A program made the translations under genes and the position numbers. Positions 48,274-56,729 of a stretch of 64,000 bases of DNA are shown one piece after another. The notes beneath the pieces were generated by a model. It was not told where the DNA came from, did no database searches, and was given only the letters and a program-made list of their open reading frames with translations. Each line of letters starts with the position of its first letter. Within the stretch, counting starts at the first letter, position 1. Origin of the DNA: Thermohalobaculum sp963721105 (GTDB taxonomy: Bacteria; Pseudomonadota; Alphaproteobacteria; Rhodobacterales; Rhodobacteraceae); the NCBI GenBank assembly GCA_963721105.1, contig CAVRHY010000011.1, forward strand, positions 1,116,001-1,180,000, in the 5' to 3' direction.

Positions 48274-49651
48274 ATGAGCACCCCCGACATTGAGCCCATC
48301 CACATCGTCGGCGGCGGCATGGCCGGCTGCGAGGCCGCCTGTGCGGCCGCCAGCCTGGGCGTCCCCGTCGTCATCCACGAGATGCGGCCCCAGCGCGGCA
48401 CCGAGGCGCACCAGACGGACGGGCTGGCCGAGCTGGTCTGCTCGAACTCGTTCCGCTCGGACGATGACGAGACCAACGCCGTCGGCCTGCTGCACTGGGA
48501 GATGCGGCGGCTCGGCAGCGTGATGATGGCGGCCGCGGCCGAGGCCGAGGTGCCGGCCGGCGGCGCGCTGGCCGTCGACCGCGACGTGTTCTCGGCCGAG
48601 GTCACGCGGCGGCTCTCCGCGCACCCGCTGATCACCGTCGAGCGGGGCGAGGTCGCGGGCCTGCCGCCCGCCGACTGGTCCAGCGTCATCGTCGCCACCG
48701 GCCCGCTGACCTCGGACGCGCTGGCTCGGAGCGATCCGCGAGCTGACGGGCGAGACGTCGCTGGCCTTCTTCGATGCAATCGCGCCCATCGTCTACGCCG
48801 ACAGCGTCGATCCCTCGAAGGCATGGTTCCAGTCGCGCTACGACAAGGGCGAGACCGAGGAGGAGCGCACCGCCTACCTGAACTGCGCGATGGACCGGGA
48901 GCAGTACGAGGCGTTCATCGACGCCCTGCTGGCCGCCCCGAAGACCGAATTCCACGACTGGGAGGCCGCGACCCCGTATTTCGAGGGCTGCCTGCCCATC
49001 GAGGTCATGGCCGAGCGCGGCCGCGAGACGCTGCGCTTCGGGCCGCTGAAGCCCGTCGGCCTGACCAACCCGCAGCGGCCCGAGCGCCCCTACGCCGTGG
49101 TGCAGCTGCGCCGCGAGAACCGGTTCGGCACGCTCTACAACCTGGTCGGCTTCCAGACCAAGATGAAGTATGGCGCGCAGGCCGAGGTATTCTCGCTGAT
49201 CCCCGGCCTGGAAAACGCCCGCTGGGCGCGGCTGGGCGGCATCCACCGCAACACCTTCCTGAACTCGCCGCGGCTGCTGGACCCGCTGATGCGGCTGAAG
49301 GCCGACCCGCGGTTGCGCTTTGCCGGGCAGATCACCGGGGTCGAGGGCTATGTCGAGTCAGGCGCCATGGGGATGCTGGCAGGCCGCTTCGCGGCTCTGG
49401 AGCGGCTGGGGCGGACGCCCGTGGCGCCGCCGGCCGAGACGGCGTTCGGCGCGCTGCTGGGGCATATCACCGGGGGCGCCGAGGCCGAGACCTTCCAGCC
49501 GATGAACGTCAATTTCGGCCTGTTCCCGCCCGTCGAGGACGCCCGCGGCGGCCGGCGCGGCAAGCAGGACCGCAAGCGCGCCTACACCATGCGGGCCAAG
49601 GCCTCGCTGGAGGCGTGGCTGGGCGCGGGCGCGGCGCACGCGGCCGAGTAG
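48274..49651 (+). CDS. trmFO: Methylenetetrahydrofolate-dependent tRNA m5U54 methyltransferase TrmFO (one frameshift)
   Basis: About 458 residues joined. FAD-binding glycine motif IHIVGGGMAGCEAACAA at the N-terminus, then ELVCSNSFRSDDDETNAVG with a catalytic Cys, and later YFEGCLPIEVMAERGRETLR with the second conserved Cys. Methylates U54 in the T-loop of tRNA. Break near 48726 (extra T; removal gives ALAGAIRELTGETSLAFFDA). ATG 48274 lacks a strong ribosome site. Confidence 0.95.
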
Positions 49652-49783
49652 GGCGTGGCGGGCGTTGACGCGGCAGACGGATCGCCCCGGCGGCCCGTAC
49701 TTGCGGTCCGCACGGCTTACCGGCGCCGCAGGCGCGCGGGGTACTGACGCCGGTGCGCGACGGCCCGTTCCGGGCACGCCGGG

Positions 49784-50983
49784 CTATTCCTCGTGTCCCA
49801 GATAGCGCGACAGCAGATCGTCCCAGCGCGGGCTGCGCACAGCGGCCAGCAGCGCGCGGTTCAGCGGCTCGCGCAACGCCGAGTCCTGGGGCAGGGCGAT
49901 GCCGTAGTCCTCGCGGCCGATCGCGTTCGGCAGCACGTCGATGTCTCCCTGGAACTTGCGGCGCACGGCGTAGCGCAGCAGCGGCCGGTCATGCACGAAG
50001 GCGTCGATCTTCCCGTCCATGACCGCCTGCAACCCGGCGTCGACGTCCGAGAATCCACGGGTCCGGATCTGGCGGTCGCCGAGCTCCTCGGCGCCGGACG
50101 AGCCTCTGACGACGCCGACGCGCACGCTCTCGAGGTCCGAGACAGACTGCACCCTGCCGCCGAGCTGGCCAACCGTCAGCGACGCGGTGATGGCGGCGGT
50201 GAAGCTGGCGACGATGATCATCGAGGTGAACATCCAGATCAGCGCGACGACGCGCCCGCCGACCGTCGCCGGCGCCTTGTCGCCGTAGCCGACCGTCGTC
50301 ATCGTGACCGCCGCCCACCAGAAGCCCGAGCCGAGCCCGCTCGCCGCGTGGCTGTCGAACTGGTCGGCGTTGCGCCGCCGCTCGAACAGCCAGATGGCGG
50401 CGCCGGCTGCCAGCAGCACGGCCGAGAGGCCGGCGACGACGGTCAGGAACTGCCAGGTAAAGAAGTTGCGCGCGACGCGCAGCCAACCGCCGACGGCGTG
50501 GGCGTCGGTGGCGATGCCGAGGCCGGTGGAGTAGAATGGGAAGGTGAAGTCGACCTGCTCCTCGCGCTGGGCGGTGGTCGTCAGCGCCGCGACGGCGGCG
50601 TCGTACTCGCCCGAGGCCGTGCCCGCGACCATGCCGTCCAGCGTCGTCTCCTGCAGCCGGTAGCTGAGGTCGAGCTCGTCGGCGAGCTGCTTCCAGAGCT
50701 CGATCGCGATGCCGGTCCACTCGCCGTCCAGGCCGCGGAAGGCGAAGGGCGGCGCCACCTTGGTGGCGACGACCAGTTCGCGAGCCGCATCGGGCGCTGT
50801 CTCGGGCGCAGTGTCAGGCGGGGTGGCGGCAGGCTCGGCCGGGGCGATGATGGCGGGCTGCGTCGTGGTGGGTGTCTCGTCGGAGGTTCCCGAGGGCGCC
50901 TGCGCGGAGGCGCCGGCGGGCAGGCCGGCAGCCAGGAGCAGGAGCAGCGCGGCGCCCGGCCGGGCGCGGGATTTCGGTCGCAT
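49784..50983 (-). CDS. GluR0-like ligand-gated potassium channel (periplasmic binding domain plus pore)
   Basis: 399 residues; ATG 50983 after GAAGGA. Signal peptide, Pro/Thr-rich linker, first lobe of a SBP_bac_3-type binding domain (about 70-160, LVVATKVAPPFAFRGLDGEW), transmembrane helix 1 (FLTVVAGLSAVLLAAGAAIW), pore loop SGFWWAAVTMTTVGYGDKAP with the K+ filter TVGYGD, helix 2 (VALIWMFTSMIIVASFTAAI), then the second lobe (VRVGVVRGSSGAEELGDRQI to the end). This split lobe - pore - lobe order is that of bacterial ionotropic glutamate receptors such as GluR0. Four subunits would make a channel. Ligand unknown. Confidence 0.9.
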   Translation of the reverse strand: MRPKSRARPGAALLLLLAAGLPAGASAQAPSGTSDETPTTTQPAIIAPAEPAATPPDTAPETAPDAARELVVATKVAPPFAFRGLDGEWTGIAIELWKQLADELDLSYRLQETTLDGMVAGTASGEYDAAVAALTTTAQREEQVDFTFPFYSTGLGIATDAHAVGGWLRVARNFFTWQFLTVVAGLSAVLLAAGAAIWLFERRRNADQFDSHAASGLGSGFWWAAVTMTTVGYGDKAPATVGGRVVALIWMFTSMIIVASFTAAITASLTVGQLGGRVQSVSDLESVRVGVVRGSSGAEELGDRQIRTRGFSDVDAGLQAVMDGKIDAFVHDRPLLRYAVRRKFQGDIDVLPNAIGREDYGIALPQDSALREPLNRALLAAVRSPRWDDLLSRYLGHEE

Positions 50984-51160
50984 GAGGGTCCTTCTCTCCT
51001 GCCTGTCCAATGCCGGAGCCTAGGTTCGCGTGGCGGTATGGCAACCCTCGGAGCAATCCCGAGGGCCGCGATGAGGGTGCGATCGCGGCATGGCCGGCCG
51101 TTTGACGCTGCGGAATGCCGCGCCTATGCTCGACCGGGGTCAGGGGCGGAGGTTCTGCCG

Positions 51161-51739
51161 GTGTACCAAGTCCGCCTGTTCGCCGTGCGACACGCGCGCG
51201 GCTTCGAGCGCATCTACCAGGCCGTCGAGCGCGCGCTGGTGGCGCTGGACCCGCTGTTCCGCCGCGTCGGCTACGGCCGGGCCGAGCGGCCGGTCGCCGC
51301 CGTCGAGGCGCTGGTCAAGGGCGTGCTCTTCGACTGCCGGATGTGCGGCCAGTGCGTGCTCTCCTCGACCGGCATGTCCTGCCCGATGAACTGCCCGAAG
51401 GAGCTGCGCAACGGTCCCTGCGGCGGCGTCCGCCCGGGCGGGTTCTGCGAGGTCAAGCCGTGGATGCCCTGCGTCTGGGTGCTGGCCTGGGACGGCGCGG
51501 CGCGCATGGAGGGCGGCACGCGGATCGCCACCGTGCTGCCGCCGGTCGACCGCTCGCTCTGGGGCTCGTCCTCCTGGCTGCGGGTGGCGCGCGAGAAGGC
51601 CGAGGCGCTGCGCGCGGCGCGCGAGGCGCGGCGCACGACCATCGCCGAGGCGTTCGCGCAGGCCCGGGAGATCGAGCCGGCGGCCGCGCCGCTCTCGGCC
51701 GAGCCCGCCGCCGCGGTCGGACGCGAGGATCGGCGATGA
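51161..51739 (+). CDS. MetV-like MTHFR C-terminal zinc/cysteine domain protein
   Basis: 192 residues from GTG 51161. A cysteine cluster CRMCGQCVLSSTGMSCPMNC at about 62-81 continues with NGPCGGVRPGGFC and MPCVWV, the pattern of the MTHFR_C (MetV) family. In acetogens MetV is the partner subunit of MetF. The stop overlaps the metF ATG (ATGA), so the two are made as a pair. The C-terminus is a helical Ala/Arg-rich tail. The start is approximate. Confidence 0.8.
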   Translation: MYQVRLFAVRHARGFERIYQAVERALVALDPLFRRVGYGRAERPVAAVEALVKGVLFDCRMCGQCVLSSTGMSCPMNCPKELRNGPCGGVRPGGFCEVKPWMPCVWVLAWDGAARMEGGTRIATVLPPVDRSLWGSSSWLRVAREKAEALRAAREARRTTIAEAFAQAREIEPAAAPLSAEPAAAVGREDRR

Positions 51740-52758
51740 GCGACTACGAGGACATCGTCCGCCCCTACGAGACGCCGCCGCCGGGCCATTCGTCCTCCAG
51801 CCGGCTGGAGCAGGTGCTGCGCGCCGGGCGGTTCGCGGTGACCTCCGAGCTGAACCCGCCCGACAGCGCCGACCCGGCCGACGTCTTCGAGGCGGCGCGG
51901 CCGCTCGGCGAGGTCTGCGACGCGATCAACGCGACGGATGCCAGCGGCGCCAACTGCCACATGTCGTCGATCGGCATCTCGGCGCTGCTGACGCGGGCCG
52001 GCTATGGCACGGTGTACCAGATCAGCTGCCGCGACCGGAATCGCATCGCCATCCAGGGCGACGTGCTGGGCGCCGCGGCGATGGGCGTGCGCAACGTGCT
52101 GTGCCTGACCGGCGACGGGGTCGGCGTCGGCGACCAGCCGGGCGCGAAGCCGGTCTTCGACTTCGACTCGCTGACGCTGCTCAGGACGATCAAGACCATG
52201 CGCGACGAGGGGAAGTTCCTCTCGGGCCGGCCGATCACGAGCCCGCCGCGCATGTTCCTGGGCGCGGCGGAGAATCCCTGCGTGCCGCCGCAGGACTGGC
52301 GCCCCGAGCGGCTGGCCAAGAAGGTCGAGGCCGGGGCCCAGTTCATCCAGACCAACTACATCTTCGAGGTGCCGGTCTTCGAGCGCTTCATGGCCCGCGT
52401 GCGCGATCTGGGGCTGGACAAGCGGGTCTTCATCCTGGCCGGCGTCGGGCCGCTGGCGTCCGCCAAGGCGGCGCGCTGGATGCGCTCGAACGTGCCGGGC
52501 ATCCACATCCCGGACGCGGTCATCGACCGGCTGGAGGGGGCGAAGAAGCCGGCCGAGGAGGGCAAGAAGCTCTGCATCGAGCTGATCCAGCAGGTGCGCG
52601 AGATCAAGGGCGTCTCCGGCGTTCACGTCATGGCCTACCGGCGCGAGCACCAGGTCTCGGAGATCATCCTGGAATCCGGCGTGCTGGCCGGGCGCACGGG
52701 CGTCGGCGGCAGGCGCGGCCGCGGCCCGACGCGCGCCCGCGGCGGGCCGCCGGCGTAG
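51736..52758 (+). CDS. metF: Methylenetetrahydrofolate reductase MetF
   Basis: 340 residues, intact. TIM-barrel flavoenzyme: AVTSELNPPDSADPADVFEA at the N-terminus, VRNVLCLTGDG, and AKKVEAGAQFIQTNYIFEVP are family signatures. Reduces methylene-THF to methyl-THF for methionine synthesis. Here it is translationally coupled to a MetV-like subunit, so the enzyme may be the MetVF type. A methyltransferase-fold gene follows 12 bp later. Confidence 0.93.
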   Translation: MSDYEDIVRPYETPPPGHSSSSRLEQVLRAGRFAVTSELNPPDSADPADVFEAARPLGEVCDAINATDASGANCHMSSIGISALLTRAGYGTVYQISCRDRNRIAIQGDVLGAAAMGVRNVLCLTGDGVGVGDQPGAKPVFDFDSLTLLRTIKTMRDEGKFLSGRPITSPPRMFLGAAENPCVPPQDWRPERLAKKVEAGAQFIQTNYIFEVPVFERFMARVRDLGLDKRVFILAGVGPLASAKAARWMRSNVPGIHIPDAVIDRLEGAKKPAEEGKKLCIELIQQVREIKGVSGVHVMAYRREHQVSEIILESGVLAGRTGVGGRRGRGPTRARGGPPA

Positions 52759-52770
52759 CGCGGGACGGTG

Positions 52771-53404
52771 ATGGGCGAAAAGTTCCTCGACCGGGCCTAC
52801 GACCTGCGCGGACCGGCAGGCGACGGCCGGCTTCTACGACGACTGGGCGGCGACCTACGATGCCGAGATCGCCGGGAACGGCTACGCCACGCCTGCGCGC
52901 TGTGCCGCGGCGCTGGCGGCCTGCACAGCCGACCGGGCAGCGCCGGTGCTGGACATCGGCTGCGGCACCGGGCTGAGCGGGCTGGCGCTGCGCGCCGCGG
53001 GGTTCGTCACGCTCGACGGCACCGACCTCTCGGCCGAGATGCTCGCGCGGGCGTCGGCGCGCGGCATCTACCGCCGGGTGTTCCCGGGCGACGCGGCCGA
53101 TCCGCTGCCGGTCGCGCCGGGCGCCTACGCCGCCGCCGCCGCGATCGGCGTCGTCAACCCCGGCCACGCACCGCCCGAGACCATCGACGCGGTGCTGGCC
53201 ATCCTGCCGCCGGGCGGCTGCTTCGTCTTCTCGCTGAACGACCACGCGCTGGCCGAGCCGGCCTTTCCGGGCCACGTCGAGCGGCTGCTCGCCGAGGGCG
53301 CGGCCGAACTCGCCTTTCGCGAGCACGGCCCCCACCTGCCCGGCATCGGGCTGGCGGCGACCGTCTACGTGCTGCGCAAGCCGATCGCCACGGCAGAGAC
53401 CTGA
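52771..53404 (+). CDS. Class I SAM-dependent methyltransferase (one frameshift)
   Basis: About 210 residues joined. N-terminus MGEKFLDRAYDLR, then FYDDWAATYDAEIAGNGY, and the AdoMet motif VLDIGCGTGLSGLALRAAGF, GTDLSAEMLARASARGIY and a PPGGCFVFSLND strand: the Methyltransf_11/25 type. Break near 52811; removing one G gives DLRDRQATAGFYDDW. Substrate unknown. Lies 12 bp after metF, probably same transcript. A GTG at 52768 is an alternative start. Confidence 0.8.
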
Positions 53405-53716
53405 CGGCAGGCGCGGATGCCCTGCGCTGCCGGGGCGCGCCGGAAGCGACGACGCAGCGGCGCGCAGGCGTTTCGCACGGGCGGTGCGCGCCGATTGCCA
53501 GGATTGGCGGACCGCGCCAGCCGGGCAGAGGTCCGGCTTGCAAACCGGCGCCGGTCCTCCGATGAAGGCTGCGAGAGGTTTCACCCGGCCCGCCGCGCCC
53601 TTGCGGCGCACCGGGCCGCGCGACCAGGCCCCACCCCCGCCCCCCGGCACCGCCACGCGCTTCGCGCGGGCGGGCGGGTGGCGGGCGGGCCGCCACGGCG
53701 AGATGCTCCGGGGACG
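53405..53716. other. Intergenic stretch without recognisable gene
   Basis: About 310 bp between the methyltransferase and the DMT transporter. No tRNA cloverleaf, riboswitch or terminator recognised. Confidence 0.45.
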
Positions 53717-54631
53717 ATGATGACGCTGCTGCTCTATGCCGTGACGGTCCTGATCTGGGGCACCACCTGGTTCGCCATGATCTGGCAATTGGGCGAGGTG
53801 GCGCCGGCGGCCTCGCTGACCTACCGCTATTTCGGTGCCGGGCTGCTGCTGCTGGCGGGCGCGTGGCTGGCCGGCAAGCGCGTGCGGCTGACGGCGCGCG
53901 AGCACCTTTGGTGCGTCGCCCAGGGCGCGCTGATGTTCTCGTTCAACTACTGGCTGACCTATGCCGCTGCTGCCACGCTGACGACCGGAATCATCGCGCT
54001 GATGTTTTCGAGCACCTCTGCCGTGACGATGGCGATGAGCGCCGGGCTGGCCCGCGTGCTGCCCCGGCCGCGGGCGCTCCTTGGCGCCGTGCTGGGCATC
54101 GCCGGCGTCGGCCTTGTGTTCTGGCCAGAGATCGCCGACGTCGCGCTAGACGGGCCGGAGGTGCGGGCCGGGCTGCTGATCGCGCTGTCGGTTGTGATGT
54201 TCGCGGCCGGCAGCCTGGTCGGGGCGCGCAACCAGGCCGGCGGCATGCCGCGCTTTGCCACCGTCGGCTGGTCGATGATCTACGGCGCCCTGATCATGGC
54301 TGCGCTGACCGTAGCGCTGGGCGAGCGGTTCGGGTTCGTGCTCTCGGTGCCCTACGTGGCCTCGCTCCTCTACCTGATGGTGTTCGGCTCGGTCGCCGTC
54401 TTCGCGCTCTACTTCACCGTCGTCGAGCGCATCGGGGCCGAGAGGGCGTCCTACGCCACCGTGCTGTTCCCGCTGGTGGCGTTGGCCGTCTCGACGGTGG
54501 CCGAGGGCTATCACTGGCCGGCGCTGGCGCTGCTGGGCGTGCCGCTGGCGCTGGCCGGCAACGCGCTTGTGCTGATGCGACGCCCGGTGCCCGGGCCGGC
54601 CGGGGACCGCCCGGCCCGGCCCGTGGCCTGA
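53717..54631 (+). CDS. DMT-superfamily (EamA) transporter
   Basis: 304 residues, intact, ten transmembrane helices from two EamA repeats. First repeat starts YAVTVLIWGTTWFAMIWQLG and has SLTYRYFGAGLLLLA; second starts near 155 and ends VFGSVAVFALYFTVVERIGA with ASYATVLFPLVALAVSTVAE. Members export amino acids or other metabolites. Double ATG at 53717/53720 after GGGGAC. Substrate not predictable. Confidence 0.9.
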   Translation: MMTLLLYAVTVLIWGTTWFAMIWQLGEVAPAASLTYRYFGAGLLLLAGAWLAGKRVRLTAREHLWCVAQGALMFSFNYWLTYAAAATLTTGIIALMFSSTSAVTMAMSAGLARVLPRPRALLGAVLGIAGVGLVFWPEIADVALDGPEVRAGLLIALSVVMFAAGSLVGARNQAGGMPRFATVGWSMIYGALIMAALTVALGERFGFVLSVPYVASLLYLMVFGSVAVFALYFTVVERIGAERASYATVLFPLVALAVSTVAEGYHWPALALLGVPLALAGNALVLMRRPVPGPAGDRPARPVA

Positions 54632-54819
54632 CGGCTCGTCCGAGGGCCGGCCGCAAGCCCCGGTGAGCGGCTGTCGTCAGGGGCCTTGGAATGGGGCCGC
54701 GCGCCATGCCGGTCGGGGCGGTCGACCGCCCGCCGGTTGCGCGCCCGCGTGGACCGCGACCCGCCTCTGAGGGATCCGGGGGAGCAGGAATACGGCAGCG
54801 CGGCTGCTCAACCGCCGGC

Positions 54820-55749
54820 TCACCATGCCCCTGTCGCCGCCGCCCAGGCCAGCCGAAGCCCCTCGAAGGGCCGTTCGGCCTCGCCGAGGTCGGCGAGGCC
54901 GGGCCGATCGGCGGCATCGTCCTCACCGGCCCGGAGGTCGCTCGCCACCCGTTCCGCCCACCGCAGCACCCGCCCGGCGCGCGCCAGCGGCAGAAGCGCC
55001 GGCGTGGCCCGCCGGTCGATTCCGCCGCGGGCGGCGCGCATCGCCGCGAGGTCGGCCAGCGCCGATGCGGCGAGCTGGCGTACCGTTTCGCGCCCGGCCG
55101 GCGTCAGTGCGCCACGCGCCAGCGCCGAACGGTCTGCCGCTGCCAGCCCTGGCAGCCCCGGGAGAAGGAAGCGGTCGGCTGCCGCCATCGCCGCCGCGTG
55201 GCGCAGCGCGAATGCCGTTCCCAGGATCGGCCCGGCGCGGCGGGCGAACGCCGATGCCGCCGCCTCGGCCTCGGCGTCTCCACGGGTCAGCAGCCCCGAG
55301 GCCAGCGCCGTCAGTGCGCCGAAGCGGCCGTCCGCCCAGTCGGCGAAGCGCGCCCCGGAGGCATCCTCGGCGATACCGCCCGCCAGCTCGGCGTCGCGGG
55401 CGTCGAACATCGCCCCGATCAGCGCCTCGGCCGGCCCGGCCGGCAGGTCGCGCGCGGCGAGCCTGGCGAACGGCCCCGCCACTTCGTGCGCCGGCGGCGG
55501 CGCACCGGCCCGCGCCGCCGCGGCGACGTCGCGCCACCACTGCAGGCGCATCCGCGCGATCAGCGGCTCGCTCGAGGCCATCGCCGCCCGGCTGAGCTCG
55601 ACATCGAAGGCGTAGAGCACCATCAGCCGCGATCGCCCCGGCTCGGGCGCGAAGAGCGCGGTCGCGTGCAGGTGCGGGTCGTCGCGGGCCACGACCGAGG
55701 CACAGGCGCTGCTGCCGGTCACGCCGTCCCGGTGATCCGGCGAGCTCAC
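54820..55749 (-). CDS. Squalene/phytoene-synthase family protein (NDUFAF6-like)
   Basis: About 309 residues from GTG 55749 (or 294 from GTG 55722; the start is uncertain). Helical isoprenoid-synthase fold: DPHLHATALFAPEPGRSRLM, LYAFDVELSRAAMASSEPLI, and MRLQWWRDVAAAARAG. The DxxxD metal motifs of true squalene/phytoene synthases are largely absent: the second site reads ALRHAAAMAAADRFLLPG. That is the pattern of the NDUFAF6-like subgroup, linked in mitochondria to respiratory complex I assembly. I would not call it a phytoene synthase. Stands alone; convergent with the DMT gene. Confidence 0.75.
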   Translation of the reverse strand: MSSPDHRDGVTGSSACASVVARDDPHLHATALFAPEPGRSRLMVLYAFDVELSRAAMASSEPLIARMRLQWWRDVAAAARAGAPPPAHEVAGPFARLAARDLPAGPAEALIGAMFDARDAELAGGIAEDASGARFADWADGRFGALTALASGLLTRGDAEAEAAASAFARRAGPILGTAFALRHAAAMAAADRFLLPGLPGLAAADRSALARGALTPAGRETVRQLAASALADLAAMRAARGGIDRRATPALLPLARAGRVLRWAERVASDLRAGEDDAADRPGLADLGEAERPFEGLRLAWAAATGAW

Positions 55750-56102
55750 CCGGGCGCTGCGCGGCGGGCGGCGGGCGGCGTTCCGGCGCGCGCGGCGCTG
55801 AGGTACGGAGCCGGACGTCCGGCGACGGCGCGCGGCGGGCCGGCGCGTGGGCACGGGACCGGCCGTCGTTGCCCGAGGGGCGCCGGGACGGCGCCGCTCG
55901 CGGCGGTCCTTCCCGCGCCGTCCCCGTGTCCGAGCCCGGCGGGCAGGGCGGGGCGATGCTGTGCCGGGGCGTGCGTCATCCCGCCGGAGTGCCTCACTCC
56001 GGCGGGGCATTGCAACCGCCGGTGGACCGGAAAGGGCACGCAGCGGCCGCGCCGCCCCGTGCCCCGTTCAGTCACCTCGTCCTCCGCGCGACAGGAGCGC
56101 GC
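55750..56102. other. Intergenic region with a strong hairpin
   Basis: About 350 bp without a gene. Holds one perfect hairpin at 55980-56006 and otherwise GC-rich spacer. Confidence 0.45.
55980..56006. terminator. Perfect 12-bp hairpin
   Basis: CCCGCCGGAGTG (55980-55991) and CACTCCGGCGGG (55995-56006) with a 3-nt loop, downstream of the YciE-type gene on the minus strand. No U-run; terminator or repeat element. Confidence 0.5.
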
Positions 56103-56591
56103 TCAGGCCGCTTTCCTGTTGACGCCGTGCTCGGCGACCCTGGTCAGCTTCTCGTCGGTCGACTTCTCCTCCTTCAGCGTCGCCTCGAGCAGCGGGACCG
56201 CCTCGTTGTGACCGAGCCGCCGGGCCCAGGCGATCAGCGTGCCGTAGCGTGTCATCTCGTAGTGCTCGACGGCCTGCGCCGCCGCGATCATCGCCGCGTC
56301 CAGCGTGTCCCCGTCCGTGACCTCGTCCATCAGGTCCTCGGCCTCCTCGATGATGCCGAGAATGGCGTCGCACTTGGCTCCGCGGGCCGGCTTGCCGATC
56401 ATCTCGAATACCTTCTCGAGGCGCTCGACATGGCCCTCGGTCTCGTCGCGGTGCTGGGCAAAGCCCTTCCGCAGCTCGTTCGAGGTCGCCTTGCGCTCCA
56501 TCTTGGGCAGCGCCTTCAGGATCTGCCGCTCGGCGTACAGAATGTCCTTCAGCGTGTGCAGGAACAGGTCGTCCAGGGTCTTGACTGCCAT
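56103..56591 (-). CDS. YciE/YciF-type ferritin-like protein (DUF892)
   Basis: 162 residues, intact. Four-helix bundle with MAVKTLDDLFLHTLKDILYA, ERQILKALPKMERKA, HRDETEGHVERLEKVFEMIG and AVEHYEMTRYGTLIAWARRL: Glu and His residues at di-iron-like positions typical of DUF892. These proteins are stress-induced in many bacteria; function is not settled. An EcfG-like promoter lies 40 bp upstream. Confidence 0.92.
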   Translation of the reverse strand: MAVKTLDDLFLHTLKDILYAERQILKALPKMERKATSNELRKGFAQHRDETEGHVERLEKVFEMIGKPARGAKCDAILGIIEEAEDLMDEVTDGDTLDAAMIAAAQAVEHYEMTRYGTLIAWARRLGHNEAVPLLEATLKEEKSTDEKLTRVAEHGVNRKAA

Positions 56592-56630
56592 CGTACTTCT
56601 CCGTCGTTACCGGGTAATCGGTCCGGGCTA

Positions 56631-56655
56631 AACCGGCGCGCGCCAAAGGCGTTCC
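56631..56655 (-). promoter_or_regulatory. EcfG-like promoter of the YciE-type gene (imperfect)
   Basis: On the minus strand GGAAC (56655-56651), 16-bp spacer, GGTT (56634-56631): one mismatch to CGTT. About 40 bp before the start codon. DUF892 genes are frequent EcfG targets, which supports it. Confidence 0.5.
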
Positions 56656-56729
56656 GCGCCGCGAGGGATCGGCGGAAGAATTCCTTATCGTCGCGACGGC
56701 GGGCCCGGCCCGCCGGAGCCAGGCCCGCC

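Noticed and set aside
53440..53560. tRNA or riboswitch in the spacer before the DMT transporter
   Set aside because: No acceptor stem, T-loop or known riboswitch core could be assembled.
54820..55749. Phytoene or squalene synthase, or HpnC/HpnD
   Set aside because: The acidic metal-binding motifs are not intact and there are no carotenoid or hopanoid genes beside it; the NDUFAF6-like subgroup fits better.
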